Origin: Phycisphaerales bacterium
Lineage (GTDB): Bacteria; Planctomycetota; Phycisphaerae; Phycisphaerales; UBA1924
Assembly: GCA_016742075.1 (NCBI GenBank)
Contig: JACVCL010000004.1
Location: forward strand, 1-64,000
DNA length: 64,000 nucleotides
Direction of reading: 5' to 3'
Shown here one piece after another: positions 11,047 to 21,597 of this stretch. The notes under the pieces were generated by a model. The model was not told the origin of the DNA, made no database searches, and saw only the letters and a program-made list of their open reading frames with translations. The position numbers and the translations under genes were made by a program. Within the stretch, counting starts at the first letter, position 1. Each line of letters starts with the position of its first letter.

Positions 11047-13335
11047 ATGGCGAGGAAAGAGCCCTTTATCCGCAGCATGTTCATCCGGCGGCTGTGGCTC
11101 CTCTTCGGGCTGCTCTGCGTGGGCTTCCTCGCCCTCGGTCTCCGCGCCTTCTACGTGGCCGCGGCCCACGGCGGCGAGTTCCGCCAGATCGCCGAGAGCC
11201 GCCTGGTCCGCGAGCGATGGACCCCGACCGTCCGCGGCCGCATTCTCGATCGCAAGGGGCGCGTGCTCGCGGCCGATCAGCCGGGCTTCGATGTGCTGGT
11301 CGACTACCGGATGATCACCGGTGAGTGGGCCTACTCCCAGGCTGCCGCGCAGGCCCGCAAGGAGAACCGCGATCGGTGGGGGAAGCTCGGTCGGGATGCG
11401 CGGGAAGAGCTCATCGCGGCCGTCCTGCCCGACTGGGAGCAGCGGGCTCAGTCGATGTGGGAACTCATGGCCTCGGCGCTGGGCGTGCCGCGGGCGATGA
11501 TCGAGCAGCGCAAGAGCGAGATCAAAGCCGCCGTCCAGCAGACGGCGGCCACCGTCTACGAGCAGATGCTCATCCGGCGGCGGGAAGAGCTCAACCGTGA
11601 CCGCGAGGCCGAGGCCGAGGTCTCGCTCGGCGACGTGGCCCAGCCCCTGAGCGTGCAGCGCGAGCCGCACGCCATCGCGCGCGGCGTCGGAGAGGACGTC
11701 GCGTTCCGCGTGAGGAGACTGGCCGAGGCGTTCCCGGGCATCGAGCTCGAGGCGGCCGGCGCCCGCATCTACCCGCTCGAGAGCGTGACCGTCGAGGTCG
11801 ACCGCCGCCACTTTCCCAAACCCGAACGCGAGGGGCGTCCCGACACACAGACGGTGGTCGCACGCGGCGTCGGCACGCACGTCCTGGGCTGGATCCGGCC
11901 GGTCCAGGCGGAGGATCTGGCCGCCCGCGGCCAGGCCCGGCTGAACGTGCCCACCCTCGATGCCTCCACCGGCCGCCGGGATCCCCGCCATCTGCGCGAG
12001 GGCGATCTCGTCGGCGCCGCGGGCCTCGAGGCCGCGCTCGAGACGCGCCTTCGCGGCGCCCGCGGGGCGCTCGTCGAGCATCTGGACACCGGCCGACGCG
12101 AGACGATCGAGCCCGTGCCCGGGGCTGATGTTCCCCTCACGATCGACGCGATGCTGCAGGCCCGAATCCAGGCGGTCATGGACCCGGGCGTCGGCCTCGC
12201 CCGCGTCCAGCCCTGGCACTCGGGCCTGCAGCGCAGCCCGCTGCCCGACGGTACCCCGCTCAACGGCGCCGCGGTGGTCCTCGATATCCCGACCGGCGAG
12301 ATCCTCGCGATGGTGACCACGCCCACGTTCACCCGCGAGGAACTCCGGCGCGATCCGGACCGGATCTGGAAAGACGCCGTGAATGCGCCGTGGGTCAACC
12401 GCGCCATCGGGAAGCCCTATCCCCCGGGCTCGATCGTCAAGCCGCTGGTCCTGTGCGCAGCGGTGACGGCCGGGCTCCACCGACTCGATCAGGGCATCGT
12501 CTGCACCGGGCATCTGCTCCCCGATAAGCCGGGGCAGTTCCGATGCTGGATCTACAAGCAGACCAACGGCGCCAGCACCCACAACGACCAGTTCGGACAC
12601 CCCCTCACCCCCGCCGAGGCCATGGGGGTGTCGTGCAACATCTACTTCTTCACCCTCGGCAACCGGCTCGGCCCCGGCCGCATCACCGACTGGTACACCC
12701 GTTTCGGAGTCGGCCGGGGCTTCGAACTCGGGGCGGGACTCGAGTACCCGGGCCACGCCGGCGCCGGCCCCTCGGCCGGCACGGGCCGCGCGCCTCGGCT
12801 GTTCGGCGGAGAGGGCATCCTGATGGGCATCGGTCAGGGGCCGATCGACTGGACCCCGCTGCACGCGGCCGACGCGTACGCCACCATCGCCCGGGGCGGC
12901 CAGCGCATCGTGCCGAGGATCGTCCGCGACAGGCTTCCGAAGGTCGAAGAACTCCACCTCGACCCCGCGGCTGTCGACGCGGCGATGGCCGGGCTGGCGA
13001 CCGCCGTCAACGAGTCGTGGGGAACCGGCCACGGCCTCAAGTACGCCGACGGCGAGCGTGAAGCCTTCTTCAATGTCCCCGGGGTCACGGTCTGGGGCAA
13101 GACGGGCACCGCCGCGGCGGGAGAACGCCTTGTCGATATCGACGGCCCCGAAGGCACGCAGGTCGAAAAGATCGCCGTCGATCACTCGTGGTTCGTCGTC
13201 ATGGCCGGCCCGGAAGGCGGCTGGCCACGCTACGCCGTGGCGGTGGTGATGGAGAACGGCGGCTCCGGCGGCCGCGTCTCGGGACCTATCGCCGACCAGA
13301 TCCTCCACGCCCTCCGCGCGGAGGGATACCTATGA
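11047..13335 (+). CDS. mrdA: Penicillin-binding protein 2 (transpeptidase)
   Basis: N-terminal TM helix; RGRILDRKGRVLA, PPGSIVKPLV, MGVSCNIYFF, VWGKTGTA; followed by rodA. Confidence 0.9.
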   Translation: MARKEPFIRSMFIRRLWLLFGLLCVGFLALGLRAFYVAAAHGGEFRQIAESRLVRERWTPTVRGRILDRKGRVLAADQPGFDVLVDYRMITGEWAYSQAAAQARKENRDRWGKLGRDAREELIAAVLPDWEQRAQSMWELMASALGVPRAMIEQRKSEIKAAVQQTAATVYEQMLIRRREELNRDREAEAEVSLGDVAQPLSVQREPHAIARGVGEDVAFRVRRLAEAFPGIELEAAGARIYPLESVTVEVDRRHFPKPEREGRPDTQTVVARGVGTHVLGWIRPVQAEDLAARGQARLNVPTLDASTGRRDPRHLREGDLVGAAGLEAALETRLRGARGALVEHLDTGRRETIEPVPGADVPLTIDAMLQARIQAVMDPGVGLARVQPWHSGLQRSPLPDGTPLNGAAVVLDIPTGEILAMVTTPTFTREELRRDPDRIWKDAVNAPWVNRAIGKPYPPGSIVKPLVLCAAVTAGLHRLDQGIVCTGHLLPDKPGQFRCWIYKQTNGASTHNDQFGHPLTPAEAMGVSCNIYFFTLGNRLGPGRITDWYTRFGVGRGFELGAGLEYPGHAGAGPSAGTGRAPRLFGGEGILMGIGQGPIDWTPLHAADAYATIARGGQRIVPRIVRDRLPKVEELHLDPAAVDAAMAGLATAVNESWGTGHGLKYADGEREAFFNVPGVTVWGKTGTAAAGERLVDIDGPEGTQVEKIAVDHSWFVVMAGPEGGWPRYAVAVVMENGGSGGRVSGPIADQILHALRAEGYL

Positions 13336-14588
13336 CCGCGGTCTCCTCCCGCCGGCTCTACGAGGGCGCCCGCGCCGTGGCGCAGCCCCGCCTGCTGCTG
13401 CTGAACCCGGGTTGGCTGGCGGTGCTTTCGTCGCTGGGTCTGGCGGCGCTGGGCGTGTACGGCATTCACATCACCGAGGGCCTGACGGCCGACGCCGGGG
13501 GTCTCTCCGACTTCGCCTCCAAACAGCTCGCCTACCTCGCGGCCGGCCTCGTCGCGGCGACCGTTGCCACGGTGTGGCACTTCCGGTGGTGGTGCTTCTA
13601 CCGCTGGGCGCTCGCCGCCGCCACCCTCGCCATGCTCGTCTTCCTTCTCCTGCCCGGTGTGCCCGAGTCCATCGTCCGCCCCCGCAACGGGGCCCGGGCG
13701 TGGATCGACCTCGGACCGATCAACTTCCAGCCCGGGGAGCTTGCGAAGTTCGTGTTCGTGCTTCTTGCCGCGGGGTATCTCCGCTTCCGGGAGAACCACC
13801 GCCGCCTCATCGGGCTCATTCCGCCGGCGCTCATCGCCTTCGTCCCGATCGGGCTCATCGTCGTCCAGCCCGACCTGGGTATGGCGTTGCTGTTCCTGCC
13901 GACTCTCGTCTTCATGCTCATCGCGGCCGGTGCGCGGCTGTCACACCTCATCGCGACGGCCGCGATGGGCGTCGCTTTTGCCGCGGCCATCGTGCTGATC
14001 TCGTTCGCGGCGGCCCAGAACGACCAGTACCCCCTGCTGCGTAAGTATCAGCTCGCCCGCATCCAGGCTGTGGTGGACCAGATCAAGGGTGATACCCGCC
14101 ACGTGCAGGACCGGGGCTTCCAAGGGCGACAGGCGCTGACCCTGGTGGGCGCAGGCGGGATCGTCGGCCAGCGCGAATCGGTGAGCCGCGCCCAGCTGAA
14201 GTTCAACGAGCTGCCAGAGCGCCGGAACGACATGATCTTCGCCGTGCTGGCCAACCGCTTCGGCTTCTTCGGCGTGGCGGCTCTTCTGGGGCTGTACCTG
14301 CTCTGGGTGGCGGGCGCGATGCTCGTCTCCGCCGCGAGCAAGGATCCGTTCGGGCGGCTCGTCTGCGTGGGGTTCGCCGCGATCATCGCCGTGCAGATGG
14401 GCATCAACATCGGGATGACCCTCGGCATCCTTCCCATCACGGGCCTCACGCTCCCGTTCGTCAGCTACGGCGGCTCGAGCATGATCGTGGGGATGCTGAT
14501 GACCGGGCTGGTGCTGAACATCGGCCTGCGCCGGCCGGACTACCTCTGGCGCTTGAGTTTCGAGTTCGACGAGCCGCCGGAAGATTGA
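13332..14588 (+). CDS. rodA: Rod shape-determining protein RodA (SEDS family)
   Basis: ATG at 13332 overlapping the mrdA stop; RNGARAWIDLGPINFQPGELAKF, LPERRNDMIFAVLANRFGFFG, LPFVSYGGSSM. Confidence 0.93.
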   Translation: MTAVSSRRLYEGARAVAQPRLLLLNPGWLAVLSSLGLAALGVYGIHITEGLTADAGGLSDFASKQLAYLAAGLVAATVATVWHFRWWCFYRWALAAATLAMLVFLLLPGVPESIVRPRNGARAWIDLGPINFQPGELAKFVFVLLAAGYLRFRENHRRLIGLIPPALIAFVPIGLIVVQPDLGMALLFLPTLVFMLIAAGARLSHLIATAAMGVAFAAAIVLISFAAAQNDQYPLLRKYQLARIQAVVDQIKGDTRHVQDRGFQGRQALTLVGAGGIVGQRESVSRAQLKFNELPERRNDMIFAVLANRFGFFGVAALLGLYLLWVAGAMLVSAASKDPFGRLVCVGFAAIIAVQMGINIGMTLGILPITGLTLPFVSYGGSSMIVGMLMTGLVLNIGLRRPDYLWRLSFEFDEPPED

Positions 14589-14633
14589 CCCCCGGACGAT
14601 GGGGCCGAGGGACTGCCGTCCCTACCATCCGGC

Positions 14634-15437
14634 ATGCCCGAGCCCGCCAAGACCTGGTCCCGAGAGGTCAGTTTCAACGAGAACGTGGCCGCGCTACCGC
14701 CGCCGTCCTCGTTCGTGGCCGACGCGGCGTCGCTCGGCCTCGAGTTTGACCCGGGTGACGTGGACCGGCTGGGCCGCTATCTGGCGCTGCTCCTGGAAGC
14801 GAACCGCGCCTTCAACCTCACGGCCGTCGACGACCCCGGCCAGGCGTGGGCGCGACACATCCTCGACTCACTCTCGCTGCTCCCGACCCTGGCCGAGTTG
14901 CCCGATGGCGCGCACGTCATCGACGTCGGGTCGGGCGGGGGCCTCCCGGGCGTGCCGCTGGCCATCTGCCTCCCCCGGCTTCGGTTCACACTGCTGGAGG
15001 CCACCGGCAAGAAGGCGGAGTTTCTCCGACGCGTCGCCGCCGCGCTCAGGCTCTCGAACGTCACGGTCGAGCACGCCCGTGCGGAGGATGCGGGTTCCCA
15101 CGGGCGACCGATGCGCGAGGCCTTTCAGGCCGTGGTGGCGCGGGCCGTCGGGCCGCTGGCGACACTCGTCGAGATCACCTCGCCCTTCTGCCGCGTGGGC
15201 GGGCGGCTGCTGCTCATCAAGGGCCAGAAGGCCGACGACGAGCTGTCCGCGGCCGAAAGGGCGCTCGAGCTGCTGAATCTCGAGCACGCTGGGACCATCG
15301 ACACGCCGAGCGGACGGATCGTCGCGATCGACAAGACCGACCGAACACCCCGGAAGTACCCACGCGCAGCCGGCGAGCCCAAGCGCCGGCCCCTCGGCGG
15401 CGGCCCCGACGGCGGCCGGGCGGGCTTGACCCCGTGA
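14634..15437 (+). CDS. rsmG: 16S rRNA (guanine-N7)-methyltransferase RsmG/GidB
   Basis: NRAFNLTAVDDPGQAWARHILDSL...VIDVGSGGGLPGVPLAI. Confidence 0.92.
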   Translation: MPEPAKTWSREVSFNENVAALPPPSSFVADAASLGLEFDPGDVDRLGRYLALLLEANRAFNLTAVDDPGQAWARHILDSLSLLPTLAELPDGAHVIDVGSGGGLPGVPLAICLPRLRFTLLEATGKKAEFLRRVAAALRLSNVTVEHARAEDAGSHGRPMREAFQAVVARAVGPLATLVEITSPFCRVGGRLLLIKGQKADDELSAAERALELLNLEHAGTIDTPSGRIVAIDKTDRTPRKYPRAAGEPKRRPLGGGPDGGRAGLTP

Positions 15438-17494
15438 GCTGGTCGGTCGCCGAACTCCTTGCCGATCAGGGCGGCGTGGCCCGGCAGCTTGGGACCAACT
15501 TCGAGGCCCGGCCCGAGCAGGTGGAGATGGCGCTCCGTGTCGAGCGCACGCTGGCGGAGCGCAGCAAGCTGCTCGTCGAGGCCGGAACGGGGGTCGGCAA
15601 GAGCTTCGCGTACCTGCTCCCCGCCATCGCCCGCATCGCCGAGCATGGCGAGAGGGTCGTGGTCGCCACGAACACCATCGCCCTGCAGGAGCAGCTCATC
15701 GCCAAGGACATCCCGCTGATGGAGCGGGTCTTCCCCGGCGAGGACGGCCGGCCGGTGTTCCGCGCCGAACTCGTGAAGGGACGCGGCAACTACCTCTCCC
15801 TCCGCCGGCTCGAGATGGCCAGCCGCCGGCAGGACCGGCTCTTCGCCGAGGAGGCCTACCGCCGCTCGCTGCACGTCATCGAGGACTGGGCCTACGACAC
15901 CGCCGACGGCAGCCTCTCGACCCTGCCGCCGATCGAACGGCCGGCGGTGTGGGACGCGGTGCAGTCGGACTCGGGCAACTGCATGGGCCGCAAGTGCCCG
16001 CGCTACGACAAGTGCTTCTACCAGTCCGCACGCCGACGCATGGAGCGGGCCGACCTGCTGATCTGCAACCACGCGCTCTTCTTCTCCGATCTGGCCATGC
16101 GATCCCGCGGTGTCGGGTTCCTCCCCCGCTACGACCACGTGATCCTCGACGAAGCGCACCACGTCGAGGACGCCGCGAGCGACCACTTCGGGCTCTCCCT
16201 CAGCGAGGGACGTGTCCGGCACCTGCTCCACACCCTGTACCAGCCGCGCCGCCACAAGGGCTACCTCGACACGCTGAAGGTGGGCGACGACGCCGCCGCC
16301 ACGGTCGAGCGTGCGGTGGGCCTGGTGCTCGACGCCGAGGCCGCGGCCGACGAGTTCTTCGACGCGGTCATCTCGCTCACCTCCGGCCGCGCCGGATCTG
16401 CCCGGATCGGCGCCCACACCGACGCGGTGCCCCGCAACGGGCTCACCCCGGCCTTCAAGGCCCTCTCGGTGTCCCTGCGGACCCTCAAGGAACTCGCGCT
16501 CGTTGAAGAGGACCGCTTCGAGCTCAACAGCTACGCCGAGCGCGCGGCCTCGATCGCCGAGGAAACGGAGATGCTCGTCGAGCAGCAGCTCGACGGCTGC
16601 GTCTACTGGGCCGAGACACGCCTCACCGAGGGCGGAAAGGCCCGCGGCACCCTCGCGTGCAGCCCGATCGACGTCGCCCCGGTCCTCCGCGCCAACCTCT
16701 TCGATGCCGAGAAGCCGATCTCGGTGGTGCTCACCTCCGCCACGCTCGCTACCGGCGGCCGCGCCGCCCGCGAGGCCGGCCGCGGCTTCGAGCACGTCCG
16801 CGACCGTCTGGGCTGTCTGACGGCCGAGGCGGTCTCGCTCGGAAGCCCCTTCGACCACGCCCGGCAGGTGGAGCTCCACGTCGACACCGCCATGTCCGAC
16901 CCGCGGCACCCCCGCTACACCGCCGACCTCGCCGACCGCATCCTCCGGCACATCAGGGCCACCGACGGCGGCGCCTTCGTGCTCTTCACCAGCTTCGCCA
17001 CGATGTACGACGCGGCCGACCGCCTCCGGCCCGCTCTTGAAGATCTGGGAATGCCCGTCTTCGTTCAGGGCCGCGACGGCAGCCGGATGAAAATCCTTGA
17101 CGGCTTCCGCGAGGGCGACCGCAGCGTGCTCTTCGGCACATCCAGCTTCTGGCAGGGCGTCGACGTCCGCGGACGGGGTCTCCGCAACGTCATCATCACC
17201 CGCCTGCCCTTCGAGCCACCCGACCGCCCCCTCACCCAGGCGCGCTTGGAAGCCATCGAGGCCCGCGGCGGAAACGGCTTCATGGACGACTCGCTCCCTA
17301 GGGCCATCCTCCGCTTCAAGCAGGGCTTCGGACGCCTCATCCGCTCACGATCCGACCGCGGCCGGGTGGTGGTGCTCGACCCACGCATCGTCACGGCCCG
17401 CTACGGCCGGCTGTTCCTCGATGCGCTCCCCGAGGGCGTGCCGGTCATCGACGCTCGCGCCACCGCCCCGCACGCCGACGAGCCGGCGCCGTAA
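15434..17494 (+). CDS. ATP-dependent DNA helicase, DinG/XPD-like
   Basis: GTG start overlapping rsmG stop; EAGTGVGKSFAYLLPA, NTIALQEQL, ICNHALFFSDL, DEAHHVED, FGTSSFWQGVDVRG; cysteines for an FeS cluster (CMGRKCPRYDKC). Confidence 0.9.
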   Translation: MSWSVAELLADQGGVARQLGTNFEARPEQVEMALRVERTLAERSKLLVEAGTGVGKSFAYLLPAIARIAEHGERVVVATNTIALQEQLIAKDIPLMERVFPGEDGRPVFRAELVKGRGNYLSLRRLEMASRRQDRLFAEEAYRRSLHVIEDWAYDTADGSLSTLPPIERPAVWDAVQSDSGNCMGRKCPRYDKCFYQSARRRMERADLLICNHALFFSDLAMRSRGVGFLPRYDHVILDEAHHVEDAASDHFGLSLSEGRVRHLLHTLYQPRRHKGYLDTLKVGDDAAATVERAVGLVLDAEAAADEFFDAVISLTSGRAGSARIGAHTDAVPRNGLTPAFKALSVSLRTLKELALVEEDRFELNSYAERAASIAEETEMLVEQQLDGCVYWAETRLTEGGKARGTLACSPIDVAPVLRANLFDAEKPISVVLTSATLATGGRAAREAGRGFEHVRDRLGCLTAEAVSLGSPFDHARQVELHVDTAMSDPRHPRYTADLADRILRHIRATDGGAFVLFTSFATMYDAADRLRPALEDLGMPVFVQGRDGSRMKILDGFREGDRSVLFGTSSFWQGVDVRGRGLRNVIITRLPFEPPDRPLTQARLEAIEARGGNGFMDDSLPRAILRFKQGFGRLIRSRSDRGRVVVLDPRIVTARYGRLFLDALPEGVPVIDARATAPHADEPAP

Positions 17495-17592
17495 TCCCTC
17501 CACAGCGCCGCCGTCCGGACGTCGCCGGATTGTTCGGGATCGGTTATGCTCCGCCCTCACGGATCGTGGAGTCGCCCCCCGGAGAGCCCCGA

Positions 17593-19005
17593 ATGCTCGG
17601 AAAAGTCTTCAAAGCCTATGACATCCGCGCCACCTATCCCGACCCCCTCAACGAGGCGATGGCGTGGCAGATCGGCTACGGCTGCGGCAAATTCCTGCTG
17701 GCTGACGCGGTAGCCGCCGGCGACACCACGCCGATGATGAAGCACATCGTCGTCGGCCACGACATGCGCAAGCACAGCCCGAGCCTCCGCGACGCCCTCT
17801 GCCGCGGCATCATGGACGCCGGTGCCAACGTCATCGACGTGGGCAAGGTCGACACCCCCTTCGTCTACTTCGCGATCAACCACCTCGACTGCGCCGGCGG
17901 TGTTCAGGTGACGGCCAGCCACAACCCCCCGCAGTACAACGGCTTCAAAGTCTCCAAGCGCAAGGCCAAGCCCGTCGGCGAGGCCACCGGCCTGGCCGAG
18001 ATCCGCAAGATCGCCGCGATGGTCGAGAGCACCGAGAAGAACAAGGGCTCCGGAAAGCTCGAGAAGCGCGACCTGTGGGACGCCTACCGCGAGCACGTCC
18101 TGTCGTTCCTCGACATGAAGGGCAAGAAGCTCAAGGTCGTCATCGATGCCAGCAACGGTATGGCCGGCACGATGGTGCCCAAGGTCTTCGGCGCCAAGGG
18201 CTCGGGCGTGAAGGGCTTGGAGGTCTCCGAGCTCTACTTCGAGAACAGCAAGGGCGAGTTCGTCCACGAGCCCAACCCTCTCGTCGCCGCGAACCTGCGC
18301 GATCTTCAGGCCCGCGTCGTCGCCGAGAAGGCCGACTTCGGGATCTGCTTCGACGGCGACGCCGACCGCCTGATGGTCGTCGATGAGAAGGGCGGAATCG
18401 TCGGCTGCGACCACCTCTCGGCCTTCCTCGCCAGGTGGTTCCTCAAAACGAACCCCGGCTCGGCCATCGTCTACGACCTCCGCTCCAGCAAGGCTCTCGA
18501 GGAAGATATCGTCGCCGCCGGCGGCAAGCCCGTCCGGTCGCGCGTCGGGCACGTGTTCATGAAGGCCGCCCTCGGCGAGCACAAGGCCTGCTTCGGCGGC
18601 GAGCTCTCAGGCCACTTCTACTTCCGCGACAACTTCAACGCCGATTCCGGCGCCGTCGCCATGAGCGTCGTCCTCACCGCCGTCGCCGAGTCCGGCAAGC
18701 CCATGAGCCAAATCATCAGGCCCATCGCCCGCTACAAGCAGTCCGGAGAGATCAACTTCGAGGTCGAGGATAAGGACGGCGCCCTCCGCGAGCTCAAAGA
18801 CGAGTTCGCTGGCCGCGGTAAGATCGACGAGCTCGACGGTGTGACCGTCGACTGCTTCGCCACCGAGGGCTGGTGGGCCAACGTCCGCAAGAGCAACACC
18901 GAGCCCCTTCTCCGCCTCAACCTCGAAGCACGCGACCAGGCCATCCTCGACCGAATGCTCCAGACCATCTCGCCGATGCTCGGCGAAGAAGTCACCCACC
19001 ACTGA
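17593..19005 (+). CDS. Phosphomannomutase/phosphoglucomutase
   Basis: VFKAYDIRATYPD, GGVQVTASHNPPQYNGFK, FDGDADRLMVVDEKG, GGELSGHFYFRD. Confidence 0.93.
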   Translation: MLGKVFKAYDIRATYPDPLNEAMAWQIGYGCGKFLLADAVAAGDTTPMMKHIVVGHDMRKHSPSLRDALCRGIMDAGANVIDVGKVDTPFVYFAINHLDCAGGVQVTASHNPPQYNGFKVSKRKAKPVGEATGLAEIRKIAAMVESTEKNKGSGKLEKRDLWDAYREHVLSFLDMKGKKLKVVIDASNGMAGTMVPKVFGAKGSGVKGLEVSELYFENSKGEFVHEPNPLVAANLRDLQARVVAEKADFGICFDGDADRLMVVDEKGGIVGCDHLSAFLARWFLKTNPGSAIVYDLRSSKALEEDIVAAGGKPVRSRVGHVFMKAALGEHKACFGGELSGHFYFRDNFNADSGAVAMSVVLTAVAESGKPMSQIIRPIARYKQSGEINFEVEDKDGALRELKDEFAGRGKIDELDGVTVDCFATEGWWANVRKSNTEPLLRLNLEARDQAILDRMLQTISPMLGEEVTHH

Positions 19006-19085
19006 TCCCCGCCCCGCCCCGGGCGCCGCGGCGGTGCGCGCTCCGTTCATTCCGACGGCCCCCGGGGACATCGCACCGAAGATCC

Positions 19086-20012
19086 ATGAAGATCCTCGTC
19101 ACCGGCAGCAGCGGACGCCTCGGATCGGCCTCGTGCCGAAGGATGGTGTCACTCGGACACGTCGTGATGGGCGTTGATGCCGTGCCCGGCCCGGCCGACG
19201 GCGCCTGGCCCACGGTCGTCGGCTCGCTCCTCGACCCGTTTCTCATCCACCGAGCGTTCGATCGCCTCGGCGGCCCGCCCGACGCCGTCGTCCACCTCGC
19301 CAACCACACGAACTCCATGGTCGCGCCCGCCGAGGTGGTTCTGCGCGAGAACCTGTCGATGAACAGCAGCGTCATCATCGCTGCATGGCAGGCCGGTGTC
19401 CGGCGGCTGGTCTTTGCGAGCTCGGTGCAGGCGTTCCTCGGCGGCATCGAGGCCCCGATGACCAACCTCCCCGGACCGCCCCGTGTGCCTCCGAAGCTCC
19501 CCATCGACGAGTCGGTGCCGCCCCGACCCACCAATGTCTACGGGCTCAGCAAGCTCACCACCGAGCGCCTCCTCGACGAGCTCACAACCTGGGATCGCCC
19601 GGCGCCGCCCGCCGCCGGCCCCCCCCGGCTGAGCGCGGTCAGCCTGCGCCTGCCGTACATCCTCACGCAGAAGGCCTTCGACATGACCCTCGAGCGCCGC
19701 GGTCCGGCCGACTTCATCTGGGGCGGCCCCGAGGCATTCGCCTACATCCACGCCGACGACGCCGCCGAGGCCGTCCGCCTCGCCGCCGAGCGCCCCATCG
19801 ACGGTCACCAGGTTATCTGGGTAGCGGCGCCCGACCCGCGCCCGGGAGACTCAGCCGCCCGGATCGTCGAGCGCTTCTACGCCTCGGTGCCCGGCAGCGC
19901 CGACGCCGCCGCGCGCGGCAGCCTGATGAACTGCGAGAAGGCCCGCTCGGTCCTGGGTTGGCAGGCCGCCCATACGCTCGCCGACGCCGCCGCCCGCCGC
20001 GCCGGCGCCTGA
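19086..20012 (+). CDS. NAD-dependent epimerase/dehydratase family protein
   Basis: MKILVTGSSGRLGSASCRRMVSLGH Rossmann motif; VYGLSKLTTERLL (YxxxK). Confidence 0.88.
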   Translation: MKILVTGSSGRLGSASCRRMVSLGHVVMGVDAVPGPADGAWPTVVGSLLDPFLIHRAFDRLGGPPDAVVHLANHTNSMVAPAEVVLRENLSMNSSVIIAAWQAGVRRLVFASSVQAFLGGIEAPMTNLPGPPRVPPKLPIDESVPPRPTNVYGLSKLTTERLLDELTTWDRPAPPAAGPPRLSAVSLRLPYILTQKAFDMTLERRGPADFIWGGPEAFAYIHADDAAEAVRLAAERPIDGHQVIWVAAPDPRPGDSAARIVERFYASVPGSADAAARGSLMNCEKARSVLGWQAAHTLADAAARRAGA

Positions 20013-20029
20013 ACGACGGGGAACCACCC

Positions 20030-21544
20030 ATGAACATCCAGGCCTTCCTCGACCACTGGCAGATCGCCGAGAACCCCTTCCGCGCCGAAGAGGCGCGCCA
20101 CGATCCCGTCTTCTCCCGAAGCCACGACGCCCGCCACCCGGATTTCGACAAAATCCTCGGCGATCTCTCCCGCCCCTCGACCGCCATCGTCTTCGGCGAG
20201 AAGGGCGCGGGCAAAACCGCGATCCGACTCCAGATCGCGGAGGTTCTCGACGCCCACAACACCCGCGCGCCCGACGCCCGAGTCCTGCTCATCCCCTACG
20301 ACGATCTGAACCCCATGCTCGACAGGCTCGCCTCGCGGCTGTCGGTGGGCCCGGCCGACGGCGGCAAGGAAGTCCTCGGCGCGCTCAGCAAGGTCCGTCT
20401 CGCCGACCACCTCGACGCCATCCTTCACACCGCGGTTCCCCCGCTCGTCGACCGCCTGCTCTCCTCCGCCGATGACGCCCAAGTTGTGAAGAGGGCCGGC
20501 GACCGGATCCGGCGCGACGCGGTGCTGCTGGCGGCGGTATACGACCGCGAAGCCGACGCCCGCGATCGTCTCTCTCGCCTGCGCAGGCGGGTCGGCGCCC
20601 CGGCCGACCGTGACTGGTTGTGGTGGATGGCTCTGCTGTGCCTCGGCTGGCTGCCCGCCGCCGCGGTCTTCGCCCTGAGCCTGTGGGTCGATCGCGCGAC
20701 GGTCTCCAGCGCCACCTGGTTCTGGATCTTCCTCGGCGCTCTCGGCCTGTGGGGACTTGTGGCCCTCAAGGTGCTTCTCCTCGACCGGTGGCGGGCCCGC
20801 CGGCTGGGCCGCCGCTTGGCCCGGCACCTCCGCTCGCTGCCCCGCTCGGCCGAGAGCCTCGCCGCCTCGGCCGCGGTGCTCCCCGGCGCCGACCGCCTCG
20901 CCACCGCATCGCTCGTCGCCGACGCCGATGAGCCGCGGTACGACATGGTCGCCCGGCTCCGCCGCGTCGCTGCCACGCTCGGCTACCGCGGGCTGATGAT
21001 CGTGCTCGACCGCCTCGATGAGCCCACGATGATCGGCGGCGATCCCGACCGCATGCGCGCCGTCGTCTGGCCCATGCTCAACAACAAGTTCCTCCAGCAG
21101 GAAGGCGTCGCCGTCAAGCTCCTGCTCCCCATCGAGCTCCGGCACGCCCTGTTCCGCGAGTCGCAGGCCTTTTTCCAGGATGCCCGCCTCGACAAGCAGA
21201 ACATGGTCGAACGCCTCGCGTGGACCGGCGCCACGCTCTACGACCTGTGCGCCGCTCGCCTCCGCGCCTGCCGGCCCGACGCCGCCCAGCCGCTGGCGCT
21301 CGCCGATCTCTTCGAGCCCGACGTCACCCGCCAGGAGCTCATCGACTCGCTCGACCAGATGCACCAGCCGCGCGACGCCTTCAAGCTCCTCTACCACTGC
21401 ATGCAGGAGCATTGCTCGAACGTCACCGACGACCAGGCCGCTTCCGGCAGCCACTGGCGGATCCCCCGCCACGTGCTCCAGTCGGTCCGCAAACAGCAGG
21501 TCGAGCGCGTCCAGATGCTCTCGCGAGGCCTGCGGCCGGCCTAG
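20030..21544 (+). CDS. P-loop NTPase, KAP-like, with transmembrane segments between Walker A and Walker B
   Basis: FGEKGAGKTAIRLQIAE (Walker A), two hydrophobic helices (WLWWMALLCLGWLPAAAVFALSLWV; TWFWIFLGALGLWGLVALKVLLL), GLMIVLDRLDEP (Walker B-like). Confidence 0.75.
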   Translation: MNIQAFLDHWQIAENPFRAEEARHDPVFSRSHDARHPDFDKILGDLSRPSTAIVFGEKGAGKTAIRLQIAEVLDAHNTRAPDARVLLIPYDDLNPMLDRLASRLSVGPADGGKEVLGALSKVRLADHLDAILHTAVPPLVDRLLSSADDAQVVKRAGDRIRRDAVLLAAVYDREADARDRLSRLRRRVGAPADRDWLWWMALLCLGWLPAAAVFALSLWVDRATVSSATWFWIFLGALGLWGLVALKVLLLDRWRARRLGRRLARHLRSLPRSAESLAASAAVLPGADRLATASLVADADEPRYDMVARLRRVAATLGYRGLMIVLDRLDEPTMIGGDPDRMRAVVWPMLNNKFLQQEGVAVKLLLPIELRHALFRESQAFFQDARLDKQNMVERLAWTGATLYDLCAARLRACRPDAAQPLALADLFEPDVTRQELIDSLDQMHQPRDAFKLLYHCMQEHCSNVTDDQAASGSHWRIPRHVLQSVRKQQVERVQMLSRGLRPA

Positions 21545-21597
21545 CGGTCCGCCGCGTCCGCGTCGGCCCCCCCCGACCACCAACGACCCCCACTTCG

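Noticed and set aside
10867-13308. 813-aa minus-strand ORF opposite mrdA
   Set aside because: Arg/Gly/Asp/His-rich shadow ORF of a GC-rich gene; the plus strand encodes a clear PBP2
14846-15433. N-terminal extension of the DinG-like helicase ORF
   Set aside because: Out-of-frame overlap with rsmG, Arg-rich; real start is the GTG at 15434
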